64,000 nt of DNA from Pseudomonas sp. UBA1879 (GCF_002338065.1 NZ_DDHJ01000001.1:186001-250000); one strand, 5' to 3'. Positions 53,177 through 61,985 are shown, counted from the stretch's first letter. Notes: a model not told the origin generated them from the sequence alone. A program made the numbers and translations.

Positions 53177-54070
53177 TTATCGATACTCCGGCCGCAACGC
53201 CAACCCCCTCTTCAAATAATCCACCAGCTTCCTGACTTTCGGCGACAAGTGCCGTTGTTGCGGATACAGCCCCCAGACCGCTGTATTCGGCGGCTGGTGC
53301 GCGTCGAGCAGCGAAATCAGCGCCCCGTTTTTCAGGTGTTCGAGTACGTAATAGTCCGGCAACTGGCATAACCCCATTCCCCGTAATGCAGCATCCAGCA
53401 CCGCCTGGCCACTGTTACAGCGCCAGTTTCCCTGCACCCGTTGGGAAAATTCCTTCCCGTTCTGTTGCAACAACCAGCTGTCGGAGCTGCCGACGAGGCA
53501 GTTGTGACGGTTCAGTTCCGACAGGCTGTGTGGCCGGCCATAGCGCTCTATATAAGAAGGAGAAGCGCACAGGTACATGCGTCGCGGGGCGAGCCGCGTG
53601 GCCACCAGTCTTGATTCCTGCAAACGGCCGAGGCGTATCGCCAGATCCATCCCTTCATGCACCAGGTCCAGCATGTTGTTGGTCAGCTCGATGTCGACCC
53701 GCAGCTGTGGATATTCCTCCATGAAGCGGGTGACCAGGGGCGCGATAAAACGCTCGCCATACGCGACGGCACAGGTCATGCGCAGCAGGCCCTTGGGCTC
53801 ACTGGTCAGATCGCCCACCGCGCGTAAGGCTTCTTCACGCCCGTCCTGCAAACGTTGGCAGTGGTGCAAGAACGTCTGGCCGGCTTCGGTCAACGCGACT
53901 TTGCGCGTACTCCGATATAAAAGCCGTGTTTGCAGCCGCTCTTCTAGCCGCGCGATCTGCCGACTGATGTGCGAAGAAGACACGCCCATCCGTTCGGCAG
54001 CGGCGGTGAACTGCCCGCATTCCGCCACCGCAACGAACTCATCCAGCCCTTCCCAGCGATTGATGTACAT
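53177..54070 (-). CDS. LysR family regulator, GfnR-like
   Basis: This 297-residue LysR-type regulator has an N-terminal winged helix (GLDEFVAVAECGQFTAAAER, then SSSHISRQIARLEERL) and a periplasmic-binding-type effector domain (about 90-290). It is transcribed divergently from frmA-fghA across about 100 bases. In P. aeruginosa the regulator at the equivalent place, GfnR, activates formaldehyde-oxidation genes, and I infer the same job here. The effector cannot be read from sequence. Confidence 0.85.
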   Translation of the reverse strand: MYINRWEGLDEFVAVAECGQFTAAAERMGVSSSHISRQIARLEERLQTRLLYRSTRKVALTEAGQTFLHHCQRLQDGREEALRAVGDLTSEPKGLLRMTCAVAYGERFIAPLVTRFMEEYPQLRVDIELTNNMLDLVHEGMDLAIRLGRLQESRLVATRLAPRRMYLCASPSYIERYGRPHSLSELNRHNCLVGSSDSWLLQQNGKEFSQRVQGNWRCNSGQAVLDAALRGMGLCQLPDYYVLEHLKNGALISLLDAHQPPNTAVWGLYPQQRHLSPKVRKLVDYLKRGLALRPEYR

Positions 54071-54172
54071 GATTATCCCTGTACGGCATTAATGTTTTGC
54101 TTTTGCGTGGATTATTCATCAAACAGCACTGGTTTACACTGCGGGTTCGTTTTTACTTCGCTGGAGAAGATC

Positions 54173-55285
54173 ATGATCAAGTCCCGTGCTGCCGTTGCAT
54201 TCGGTCCCAATCAACCGCTGCAAATCGTCGAGGTCGACGTTGAGGCGCCGAAGGCAGGCGAGGTTTTGATCCGGACCATCGCGTCTGGCGTGTGTCACAC
54301 CGACGCCTACACGCTCTCGGGCGCCGATTCCGAAGGCGTGTTCCCCTGCATTTTGGGCCATGAAGGTGGCGGTATTGTCGAAGCCGTGGGCGAAGGTGTG
54401 ACGTCCGTGGCCGTGGGTGACCATGTCATTCCGCTGTACACCGCTGAATGCCGCGAGTGCAAATTCTGCAAATCCGGCAAGACCAACCTCTGCCAGAAGG
54501 TCCGTGCCACCCAGGGCAAAGGCCTGATGCCGGATGGGACCAGCCGCTTCAGCTACAACGGCGAACCTGTCTATCACTACATGGGCTGCTCGACGTTCTC
54601 CGAATACACCGTCGTGGCGGAAGTCTCGCTGGCGAAAATCCCGAAAGAAGCCCCGTTGGAGAAGGTTTGCCTGCTGGGTTGCGGGGTGACCACCGGCATC
54701 GGCGCTGTCCTCAACACGGCCAAAGTGGAAGAAGGGGCGACCGTGGCGATTTTTGGTCTCGGTGGCATCGGCCTGGCGGCTATCATCGGGGCAAAAATGG
54801 CCAAGGCCTCGCGCATCATCGCCATCGACATCAACCCGTCGAAATTCGACGTAGCCCGCGAACTGGGTGCCACTGACTTCGTCAACCCGAAAGACCACAC
54901 CAAGCCGATTCAGGACGTGATCGTCGAACTGACCGATGGCGGCGTCGATTACAGCTTCGAGTGCATCGGCAACGTCAACCTGATGCGTGCGGCGCTGGAG
55001 TGCTGCCATAAAGGATGGGGCGAGTCGGTCATCATCGGTGTTGCGCCGGCCGGTCAGGAAATCGCCACCCGTCCGTTTCAACTGGTCACCGGCCGCGTCT
55101 GGCGCGGTTCGGCATTCGGCGGCGTCAAAGGCCGCACCGAGCTGCCGAGCTATGTCGAAAAAGCCCAGAAAGGCGAAATCCCGCTGGACACCTTCATCAC
55201 CCACACCATGGGCCTGGACAAGATCAACGAAGCGTTCGACCTGATGCACGAAGGCAAAAGCATTCGCTCTGTCATCCATTTCTAA
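54173..55285 (+). CDS. frmA: S-(hydroxymethyl)glutathione dehydrogenase (class III alcohol dehydrogenase)
   Basis: The enzyme oxidises S-hydroxymethylglutathione, formed from formaldehyde and glutathione, with NAD. The 370-residue zinc medium-chain dehydrogenase has catalytic zinc ligands in ASGVCHTDAYT and ILGHEGGGIVE, structural-zinc cysteines in CRECKFCKSGKTNLC and the NAD loop FGLGGIGLAAI. The frame opens upstream at 53969, within the LysR gene. The ATG at 54173 after GGAGAAG is the start. It is also called adhC in Pseudomonas. fghA follows. Confidence 0.94.
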   Translation: MIKSRAAVAFGPNQPLQIVEVDVEAPKAGEVLIRTIASGVCHTDAYTLSGADSEGVFPCILGHEGGGIVEAVGEGVTSVAVGDHVIPLYTAECRECKFCKSGKTNLCQKVRATQGKGLMPDGTSRFSYNGEPVYHYMGCSTFSEYTVVAEVSLAKIPKEAPLEKVCLLGCGVTTGIGAVLNTAKVEEGATVAIFGLGGIGLAAIIGAKMAKASRIIAIDINPSKFDVARELGATDFVNPKDHTKPIQDVIVELTDGGVDYSFECIGNVNLMRAALECCHKGWGESVIIGVAPAGQEIATRPFQLVTGRVWRGSAFGGVKGRTELPSYVEKAQKGEIPLDTFITHTMGLDKINEAFDLMHEGKSIRSVIHF

Positions 55286-55290
55286 GTAGC

Positions 55291-55369
55291 AGCTTCAAGT
55301 GTCGAGCTGCAAGCTGCAAGAAGGCGCGCCATTGCCCCACTTGCAGCTTGTGGCTTGTGGCTCGCAGCT
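55291..55369. repeat. Imperfect inverted repeat of the AGCTGCAAG type
   Basis: The 101-base gap between frmA and fghA contains AGCTTCAAGTGTCGAGCTGC followed by AAGCTGCAAG and, inverted, CTTGCAGCTTGTGGCTTGTG followed by GCTCGCAGCT. It looks like a member of the AAGCTGCAAG-rich repeat class seen in Pseudomonas genomes and unrelated to the REP arms elsewhere here. Confidence 0.65.
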
Positions 55370-55386
55370 GGCGGGAGGAACGACCG

Positions 55387-56232
55387 ATGGGTCTGGAAAA
55401 TATTTCGTGCCAGAAGAGCTTCGGCGGCTGGCATAAACGCTACAAGCATCATTCCGATGTTCTGGGTTGCGACATGGTGTTTGCGGTCTATCTGCCGCCA
55501 CAGGCAGAGCAGGGCGGAAAGTTGCCCGTGGTGTACTGGCTTTCGGGCCTGACCTGCACCGACGAAAATTTCATGCAGAAGGCCGGCGCCCAGCGCGTCG
55601 CGGCGGAGCTTGGGATCATCATTGTGGCGCCGGACACCAGCCCCCGTGGCGCCGATGTGCCGGGTGATCCGGACAATGCCTACGACTTCGGCCTCGGCGC
55701 CGGTTTCTACCTGAATGCCACCCAGCAACCGTGGGCGCGTCACTACCGCATGTATGACTACGTGGTTACCGAGCTGCCGAATTTGATCGAAGCGCATTTC
55801 CCGGCTTCGGACAAACGCAGCATCAGTGGCCATTCGATGGGCGGTCACGGTGCGTTGGTCTGTGCGCTGCGTAATCCGGGACGTTACACATCGGTGTCGG
55901 CGTTTTCGCCCATCACCAACCCGATGGATTGCCCGTGGGGCCAGAAAGCCTTCTCCCGTTACTTGGGCGAGGACCGCTCGCGCTGGCGTGAATGGGATGC
56001 CAGCGTATTGATCGCCGAGGCCACCGAACGTCTGCCGTTGCTGGTGGATCAAGGCGACCGCGATGACTTCCTCGCCAACCAACTCAAGCCCGAGGCGTTG
56101 GTGCAAGCGGCGAAAGCAGCGGGTCATCCACTGGAACTGCGCATGCAGCCCGGTTACGACCACAGCTATTACTTCATTGCGAGCTTCATCGAGGATCATC
56201 TGCGGTATCACGCGGCGGCGTTGGCGCGCTGA
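55387..56232 (+). CDS. fghA: S-formylglutathione hydrolase
   Basis: FghA hydrolyses S-formylglutathione to formate and glutathione, completing the pathway begun by FrmA. The 281-residue alpha/beta hydrolase has the nucleophile in SGHSMGGHGALV, a downstream Asp in VDQGDRDDFL and the His in YDHSYYF. The frame opens at 55015; the ATG at 55387 (MGLENISCQKSFGGWH) after GGAGGAA is the family start. Confidence 0.95.
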   Translation: MGLENISCQKSFGGWHKRYKHHSDVLGCDMVFAVYLPPQAEQGGKLPVVYWLSGLTCTDENFMQKAGAQRVAAELGIIIVAPDTSPRGADVPGDPDNAYDFGLGAGFYLNATQQPWARHYRMYDYVVTELPNLIEAHFPASDKRSISGHSMGGHGALVCALRNPGRYTSVSAFSPITNPMDCPWGQKAFSRYLGEDRSRWREWDASVLIAEATERLPLLVDQGDRDDFLANQLKPEALVQAAKAAGHPLELRMQPGYDHSYYFIASFIEDHLRYHAAALAR

Positions 56233-56283
56233 TTGACCCGGCGAAATGGCGCTCCGCAGACGTGTGGCATACCCGGGTTCCCC

Positions 56284-56375
56284 AGAGAGTGAGGTTTGCT
56301 CGCGAATGGTCCAATGCATCAGCGGCAGCGTGTGGACACGCGCTAGCGTCTTTGCGAGCACGCTCATTCCCACAC
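56284..56375. repeat. Degenerate REPIN downstream of fghA
   Basis: GAGTGAGGTTTGCTCGCGAA near 56286-56305 pairs imperfectly with TTTGCGAGCACGCTCATTCC near 56351-56370. The arms recall the common Pseudomonas REP built on GAGCGAGCTTGCTCGCGA. Confidence 0.65.
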
Positions 56376-56450
56376 AGACGCCACTCGCCACTCGACGACG
56401 TCATGTCTGCCAGTCAGACGCCCTAATGTCAGACAAAGTAGGTAGAATCA

Positions 56451-56478
56451 CGCCCTGACTTTTTCAGGGCGTTTTTTT
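56451..56478 (+). terminator. Hairpin plus T-run directly against the ispF start
   Basis: CGCCCTGA and TCAGGGCG form an 8-bp stem with a CTTTT loop, followed by seven Ts that end immediately before the ispF ATG at 56479. A TAGAAT that could be a -10 box lies just upstream at 56443-56448. It may terminate fghA transcripts, act as a leader attenuator, or both. Confidence 0.75.
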
Positions 56479-56952
56479 ATGCGTATTGGCCACGGCTATG
56501 ATGTGCACCGTTTCGCTGAAGGCGATTTCATAACCTTGGGCGGGGTGCGGATCGCACACACCTCGGGTCTGCTCGCTCACTCCGATGGCGATGTGCTGCT
56601 GCATGCCTTGAGCGATGCCTTGCTGGGTGCCGCCGCCTTGGGAGATATCGGCAAACACTTCCCCGATACCGACCCGCAATTCAAAGGCGCTGACAGCCGC
56701 GTATTGCTGCGCCACGTCCTGAAACAGGTGCAGGCCAAGGGCTGGAAGGTCGGCAATGTCGACGCCACTATCGTGGCTCAGGCACCGAAAATGGCCCCCC
56801 ACATCGACGCCATGCGCGCGCTGATCGCTGAAGACCTTCAGGTCGAACTCGACCAGGTCAACGTCAAAGCCACGACCACCGAAAAGCTGGGCTTCACCGG
56901 CCGCGAAGAGGGCATCGCCGTTCATGCCGTTGCGCTGTTGATTGCGGCATGA
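56479..56952 (+). CDS. ispF: 2-C-methyl-D-erythritol 2,4-cyclodiphosphate synthase
   Basis: IspF cyclises the CDP-methylerythritol phosphate intermediate in the MEP pathway. The 157-residue protein has zinc ligands in RIGHGYDVHRF (D8, H10) and LLAHSDGDVLLHALSDA, then GDIGKHFPD and the ATTTEKLGFTGREEGIA end. The start is fixed by the conserved N-terminus, yet it has no Shine-Dalgarno sequence: seven Ts precede the ATG. The stop overlaps truD (ATGA). Confidence 0.95.
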   Translation: MRIGHGYDVHRFAEGDFITLGGVRIAHTSGLLAHSDGDVLLHALSDALLGAAALGDIGKHFPDTDPQFKGADSRVLLRHVLKQVQAKGWKVGNVDATIVAQAPKMAPHIDAMRALIAEDLQVELDQVNVKATTTEKLGFTGREEGIAVHAVALLIAA

Positions 56953-58007
56953 CCGAACTCGAGCTCCTGGGCCCCCGCGCCTATCGCGACGCACTGGGTA
57001 TCGCAGTGTTGAAAGCCACTGCCGATGACTTTCAAGTCGATGAGGTGCTGGACATTCCGCTGTCGGGGGACGGCGAGCATCTCTGGTTGTGGGTCGAGAA
57101 ACGCGGTTTGAACACCGAAGAAGCTGCGCGACGTCTGGCGAAAGCCGCGGGCGTGCCGTTGCGCACGGTGGCCTATGCCGGACTGAAAGACCGCCAGGCG
57201 CTCACCCGACAATGGTTCAGCATTCAGTTGCCGGGCAAGGCCGATCCGGATTTCTCGGCCGCCGAGAACGACACGCTGAAAATCCTCGACGCCAAGCGCC
57301 ACAAACGCAAATTGCAACGCGGCGCCCATGCGGCCAACGGCTTCACCCTGCGGTTGACCCAGTTACAGGCCGACAAGGCCCAGGTCGACCAGCGACTCGA
57401 TGCCATCAAACAGCACGGCATCCCCAATTATTTCGGCGCTCAGCGTTTCGGCCATGCAGGCGGAAATGTCGGCGAAGCCCGTCATTATGCTGAGCGTCAG
57501 GCCCTTCCCGAACAGCGCAATGTACGGTCTCGACTGTTGTCCACGGCGCGCAGTTATCTGTTCAATCAGGTGCTGGCGGCGCGAGTCGCTGATGGCAGCT
57601 GGCAACGTGCGCAAGTAGGGGATTTGCTAGCGTTTACGGACAGTCGCAGTTTCTTTCCGGCAGGCGAGGCCGAGTGCAGCGATCCGCGCCTGGCGTTACT
57701 CGATCTGCACCCGACCGGCCCCCTGTGGGGCGAAGGGGAGTCTCCCGCCGGTGGCATCACCGCAGAACTGGAAAACAGCATCGCCCGACGCGAGTTGTCG
57801 CTCTGTAACTGGTTGATAAAAGCGGGAATGGAACACGAACGGCGTATCCTGCGACTGCCCATTGAGCGGTTGACGTGGCATTATCCCGAGCCTGACATTC
57901 TGCAACTGGAATTCGTCCTGCCCGCCGGCTGCTTCGCCACTGCCTTGGTGCGCGAACTCGTCGATCTGGCGCCCGCAGGACAGACGGACAGCTCATGCGT
58001 ATTCTGA
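56949..58007 (+). CDS. truD: tRNA pseudouridine(13) synthase TruD
   Basis: TruD makes pseudouridine 13 in tRNA(Glu). The 352-residue protein has the catalytic Asp in AYAGLKDRQALTRQ (D81) and the TRUD insertion domain, with NYFGAQRFG between. It overlaps ispF upstream by four bases and surE downstream by 13 bases. The order ispF-truD-surE-pcm is conserved. Confidence 0.94.
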   Translation: MTELELLGPRAYRDALGIAVLKATADDFQVDEVLDIPLSGDGEHLWLWVEKRGLNTEEAARRLAKAAGVPLRTVAYAGLKDRQALTRQWFSIQLPGKADPDFSAAENDTLKILDAKRHKRKLQRGAHAANGFTLRLTQLQADKAQVDQRLDAIKQHGIPNYFGAQRFGHAGGNVGEARHYAERQALPEQRNVRSRLLSTARSYLFNQVLAARVADGSWQRAQVGDLLAFTDSRSFFPAGEAECSDPRLALLDLHPTGPLWGEGESPAGGITAELENSIARRELSLCNWLIKAGMEHERRILRLPIERLTWHYPEPDILQLEFVLPAGCFATALVRELVDLAPAGQTDSSCVF

Positions 58008-58744
58008 TTTCAAATGATGATGGGGTCTCGGCACCCGGCCTTGCTGCGCTCTACGGAGCGCTGACGGGCTATGCCGAGTGCGCGGTCATTGCACCTGATC
58101 AAGACAAGAGCGGCGCCAGCAGTTCGCTGACCCTCGACCGTCCGCTGCATCCTCATCATCTGGACAACGGCTTCATCAGTCTCAACGGCACGCCTACCGA
58201 CTGCGTTCACCTCGGCATCCATGGTCTTCTGGAGCAGGAGCCGGACATGGTGGTCTCGGGCATCAACATGGGCGCTAACCTTGGGGATGATGTGCTGTAT
58301 TCCGGCACTGTGGCGGCCGCGCTGGAAGGCCGCTTTCTGCTACGCCCGTCATTTGCCTTTTCATTTTTGTCCCGTCAGGTCGATAACCTGGCAACCGCCG
58401 CGCATTACGCCCGGCTTCTGGTCGAAGCGCACGAGCAGCTCGACCTTCCACCGCGTACCGTATTGAACGTGAATATTCCCAATCTTCCGCTTGAACATGT
58501 GCGTGGCGTTCAACTGACTCGCCTCGGTCACCGGACCCGTGCCGCCGCGCCGGTGCGCGTGGTCGATCCTCGAGGTCGGGCCGGGTACTGGATCGCGGCT
58601 GCCGGCGATGCCGAAGATGGTGGCCCGGGTACGGACTTTCACGCCGTGATGCAGGGCTACGTGTCGATTACACCGTTGCAGCTCGATCGAACCTATCAGG
58701 ACGGTTTCAACAGCCTGAATACCTGGCTGGAGGGAATAGCCTGA
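57995..58744 (+). CDS. surE: 5'/3'-nucleotidase SurE
   Basis: SurE dephosphorylates nucleoside monophosphates and is a stationary-phase survival protein. The 249-residue protein has metal ligands in ISNDDGVSAPG (D8, D9), the SGASSSLTLDRPL Ser region and VVSGINMGANLGDD (about N86). It begins within the last codons of truD and shares one base with the pcm start (TGATG). Confidence 0.95.
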   Translation: MRILISNDDGVSAPGLAALYGALTGYAECAVIAPDQDKSGASSSLTLDRPLHPHHLDNGFISLNGTPTDCVHLGIHGLLEQEPDMVVSGINMGANLGDDVLYSGTVAAALEGRFLLRPSFAFSFLSRQVDNLATAAHYARLLVEAHEQLDLPPRTVLNVNIPNLPLEHVRGVQLTRLGHRTRAAAPVRVVDPRGRAGYWIAAAGDAEDGGPGTDFHAVMQGYVSITPLQLDRTYQDGFNSLNTWLEGIA

Positions 58745-59421
58745 TGTCCCGTGAACACGATGATCTGTTACGCCGGGGCGTGGGGTTTACCTCTCAGCGA
58801 ACCCGCGAGCGTTTGATCCAGCGGCTGTACGAAGAAGGCATCAGCAACACTCAGGTACTGGACGTTATTCGCAAGACCCCTCGCCATCTGTTCGTGGACG
58901 AAGCGCTGGCCCATCGCGCTTACGAAGATACCGCGTTGCCCATCGGCAACAACCAGACCATCTCCCAGCCTTACATGGTGGCGCGCATGAGCGAGCTGCT
59001 GCTGGCGGCAGGGCCTCTGGACAAGGTATTGGAGATTGGCACGGGCTCTGGATATCAGACCGCCGTGCTGGCGCAGCTGGTGGAGCGGGTGTTTTCCGTG
59101 GAGCGGATCAAAGTGCTGCAGGACCGGGCCAAGGAACGTCTGCTCGAGCTGAATCTGCGCAACATGGTATTTCGGTGGGGCGATGGCTGGGAAGGCTGGC
59201 CGGCGCTCGCGCCTTATAACGGCATCATCGTCACCGCGGTCGCCACTGACGTACCGCAAGCGTTGCTGGATCAACTCGCACCGGGCGGGCGCCTGGTCAT
59301 CCCGGTGGGCTCGGGCGAAGTGCAGCAATTGATGCTGATCATTCGTGAGGACAACGGCTTCTCACGGCACGTCCTGGGCGCGGTGCGTTTCGTGCCTTTG
59401 CTGAACGGACCGCTGGCATAA
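58744..59421 (+). CDS. pcm: Protein-L-isoaspartate O-methyltransferase
   Basis: Pcm repairs isoaspartate in aged proteins with SAM. The 225-residue protein has the family segment PIGNNQTISQPYMVARM and the SAM motif VLEIGTGSGYQTAVLA (about 97-112). It is coupled to surE. A 189-base gap with no clear feature separates it from nlpD. Confidence 0.95.
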   Translation: MSREHDDLLRRGVGFTSQRTRERLIQRLYEEGISNTQVLDVIRKTPRHLFVDEALAHRAYEDTALPIGNNQTISQPYMVARMSELLLAAGPLDKVLEIGTGSGYQTAVLAQLVERVFSVERIKVLQDRAKERLLELNLRNMVFRWGDGWEGWPALAPYNGIIVTAVATDVPQALLDQLAPGGRLVIPVGSGEVQQLMLIIREDNGFSRHVLGAVRFVPLLNGPLA

Positions 59422-59610
59422 GCAGTGTTTTGCAGCTGCAATGAATTCCCTGACTCGTCATCTGTCTACAGGCTGGCGATTTTCGATGAGGGTTGGCCCG
59501 CCGCCGATTAGCGCCGTGAAGTTTTTTGTAACCAGTTTCTCCATGGCTGCCGGTCACCACCAAGACACACTAGGCAGCTTCAATTCAGTCACCAGTAAAG
59601 GGAGTGGCGG

Positions 59611-60522
59611 GTGAGCCTCACAGTCATTCGGCAGCGTACGTTTTCAGCAAGTTTTCCACGTCTGGTGATTGGCATTGCCCTGAGTGTCCTTCTGGTCGGC
59701 TGCTCCAGTTCGCCTTCAGGTGGCGTACGTGTGGTTGACCGCAACGCTTCCAAACCTGCAGCGCCGGTTCGGCAGCCTGTCACGACCGGTCAGTACGTCG
59801 TCAAACGTGGCGATACGCTGTTTTCCATTGCATTTCGTTACGGCTGGGACTGGAAGGCGTTGGCCGCCCGCAACAATCTTCCCGAGCCTTATACCATTCA
59901 TGTCGGCCAGGCGATCCGTTTCGACGGCCGCTCGAATTCCAGTGCACCTGTCGTAGCCGCAGCGCCCGTGGTCGTCCCTCAGGCCAATGCTTCCAGTAGC
60001 ACATCTTCCAGTTCCAGTTCGCCATCGGGATCCCTCAAAACCACCGTTATTACACGTCCTGTTAATTCAGCTTCCGGGAGTGCCACTGCGCCCGCAACTG
60101 CGCCGGTAAGTACACCAGTGAATACGCCGGTGGTTGCAGGAGTACGCTCTGCAAGTGGCTGGGCATGGCCAACTAATGGTGTTTTGATCGCGAAATTTTC
60201 TTCAAACGGTAGTTTGAATAAAGGCGTTGATATCGCCGGGGATTTGGGACAGCCTGTTTTAGCCGCGTCTGATGGTTCTGTTGTATACGCCGGGAGTGGA
60301 TTACGGGGCTACGGCGAATTAGTAATCATCAAACACAGCGATACCTACGTCAGCGCTTACGGTCACAACCGCAGGCTTTTGGTTCGGGAGGGGCAACAGG
60401 TCAAGGCAGGGCAGGCAATTGCCGAGATGGGGTCCACGGGGACTGATCGAGTGAAACTCCATTTCGAGATTCGCCGTCAGGGCAAACCGGTTGACCCACT
60501 GGAATTCTTGCCACGTCGTTGA
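59611..60522 (+). CDS. nlpD: Lipoprotein NlpD with LysM and degenerate LytM domains
   Basis: NlpD activates the septal amidase AmiC in E. coli. The 303-residue lipoprotein has a lipobox LLVGC (C31) and a LysM domain at about 61-105 (YVVKRGDTLFSIAFRYGWDW). A Ser/Thr/Ala/Pro-rich linker leads to a C-terminal M23/LytM domain. The domain lacks the first zinc His: the motif reads NKGVDIAG rather than HxGxD, while LHFEI is kept, so it is an activator rather than an active peptidase. The start is GTG with AAGGGAG upstream. The rpoS promoter lies inside this gene. Confidence 0.93.
   Translation: MSLTVIRQRTFSASFPRLVIGIALSVLLVGCSSSPSGGVRVVDRNASKPAAPVRQPVTTGQYVVKRGDTLFSIAFRYGWDWKALAARNNLPEPYTIHVGQAIRFDGRSNSSAPVVAAAPVVVPQANASSSTSSSSSSPSGSLKTTVITRPVNSASGSATAPATAPVSTPVNTPVVAGVRSASGWAWPTNGVLIAKFSSNGSLNKGVDIAGDLGQPVLAASDGSVVYAGSGLRGYGELVIIKHSDTYVSAYGHNRRLLVREGQQVKAGQAIAEMGSTGTDRVKLHFEIRRQGKPVDPLEFLPRR
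60203..60216 (+). promoter_or_regulatory. PsrA-type operator inside nlpD, upstream of rpoS
   Basis: CAAAC-GGTA-GTTTG is a perfect 5+5 palindrome matching the PsrA box (G/C)AAAC-N2-4-GTTT(G/C). It lies about 420 bases before the rpoS start. This fits the published layout in other pseudomonads, where PsrA binds just upstream of the main rpoS promoter within nlpD. Confidence 0.65.
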
Positions 60523-60626
60523 TCAGTTACCAGCCTGTTCCTGTCGTAGAGGGGACAGGCTCAAGTGATGCCAAGGAAAAGGGCGCCACTGGAGCTTGAG
60601 GTCGAACTCACCAAAGGACTATAACA

Positions 60627-61631
60627 ATGGCTCTCAACAGAGAAGTGCCGGAGTTTGACATAGACGATGAGGTCCTCCTTATGGAGCCCGCCATCGTCCT
60701 GGATTCTGCAACGGATGAGAAGCCAGCTACACCTTCTGTTCGTGCGAAGACCAAAAACTCCAGCGCACTCAAGCAGCATAAATACATCGATTACACGCGG
60801 GCACTGGATGCCACGCAGCTGTATCTCAACGAAATCGGTTTTTCTCCCTTATTGTCTCCGGAAGAAGAAGTTCACTTCGCGCGCTTGTCGCAGAAGGGGG
60901 ATCCGGCCGGACGCAAACGCATGATTGAGAGCAATCTGCGGCTGGTGGTCAAAATCGCCAGACGCTACGTCAATCGTGGTCTGTCATTGCTGGACCTTAT
61001 CGAAGAGGGCAATCTCGGCCTGATTCGGGCGGTCGAAAAATTCGATCCGGAGCGCGGGTTCCGGTTCTCCACGTATGCCACCTGGTGGATTCGTCAAACC
61101 ATCGAGCGCGCCATCATGAATCAGACGCGGACTATCCGTCTTCCGATTCACGTGGTCAAAGAGCTCAATGTCTATTTGCGTGCAGCACGCGAGCTGACGC
61201 AGAAACTCGATCACGAGCCGTCCCCTGAAGAAATCGCCAACTTGCTGGAAAAGCCGGTAGGCGAGGTCAAGCGCATGTTGGGGCTTAATGAGCGTGTCTC
61301 TTCTGTAGACGTGTCACTCGGTCCGGATTCCGATAAGACGCTGCTCGATACGTTGACCGATGATCGGCCAACCGATCCGTGCGAATTACTGCAAGATGAT
61401 GATCTGTCTCAAAGCATCGATCAGTGGCTTTCCGAGCTCACCGACAAACAACGCGAGGTGGTGGTGCGGCGCTTTGGCCTGCGCGGTCATGAGAGCAGCA
61501 CGCTGGAAGATGTTGGCCTTGAGATCGGTCTGACCCGTGAGCGTGTGCGGCAGATTCAGGTCGAGGGCTTGAAACGTTTGCGAGAAATTCTCGAGAAGAA
61601 CGGGCTGTCCAGTGAGTCATTGTTTCAGTGA
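60627..61631 (+). CDS. rpoS: RNA polymerase sigma factor RpoS
   Basis: RpoS is the stationary-phase and general-stress sigma factor. The 334-residue protein has region 1.2 (TQLYLNEIGFSPLLS), region 2 (NLRLVVKIARRYVNRGL, then FSTYATWWIRQTIER), region 3 and region 4 with the helix-turn-helix EDVGLEIGLTRERVRQIQ. The start has AAAGGA upstream. It is expected to be transcribed mainly from the promoter inside nlpD and is closed by a strong terminator. Confidence 0.97.
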   Translation: MALNREVPEFDIDDEVLLMEPAIVLDSATDEKPATPSVRAKTKNSSALKQHKYIDYTRALDATQLYLNEIGFSPLLSPEEEVHFARLSQKGDPAGRKRMIESNLRLVVKIARRYVNRGLSLLDLIEEGNLGLIRAVEKFDPERGFRFSTYATWWIRQTIERAIMNQTRTIRLPIHVVKELNVYLRAARELTQKLDHEPSPEEIANLLEKPVGEVKRMLGLNERVSSVDVSLGPDSDKTLLDTLTDDRPTDPCELLQDDDLSQSIDQWLSELTDKQREVVVRRFGLRGHESSTLEDVGLEIGLTRERVRQIQVEGLKRLREILEKNGLSSESLFQ

Positions 61632-61677
61632 ATTCACTCGCGCACCGCTTATGCCTATAGCAGAACTGCAGTAAAGA

Positions 61678-61704
61678 AAGCCCCGATGAATCGGGGCTTT
61701 TTTA
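61678..61704 (+). terminator. Intrinsic terminator of rpoS
   Basis: AAAGCCCCGAT, a short loop and ATCGGGGCTTTTTT form an 8-10-bp stem with a clean T-run, 47 bases after rpoS. Confidence 0.9.
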
Positions 61705-61807
61705 TTGTGACAATGTGAAGTGATTGCCGTGAATAACCCAAGTATTTTTATATGGATGTATGTCGTACTTAATCCATCTAGATGATGTGGGCATATCTAG
61801 CTGCAGT

Positions 61808-61825
61808 TGTGAGACATTTCTTACA
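61808..61825 (+). promoter_or_regulatory. GacA upstream activating site of rsmZ
   Basis: TGTGAG-ACATTT-CTTACA fits the GacA consensus TGTAAG-N6-CTTACA with one mismatch. It is centred about 180 bases before the predicted rsmZ start, the distance known for this promoter. Confidence 0.85.
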
Positions 61826-61985
61826 TTGGCTGTCAGCAATTGCACTAATCTGTGACAGCCAACTACGCCTACATCTGCGCGACATTATTTATCTTGTTGA
61901 TTTGGCGGCTTTTTATTCTTGAGGATCGATATCGTCTTGAATCTTTTTGCAATCTCCGGGGTGTTGCCCTTCGCGGATAAATCAC

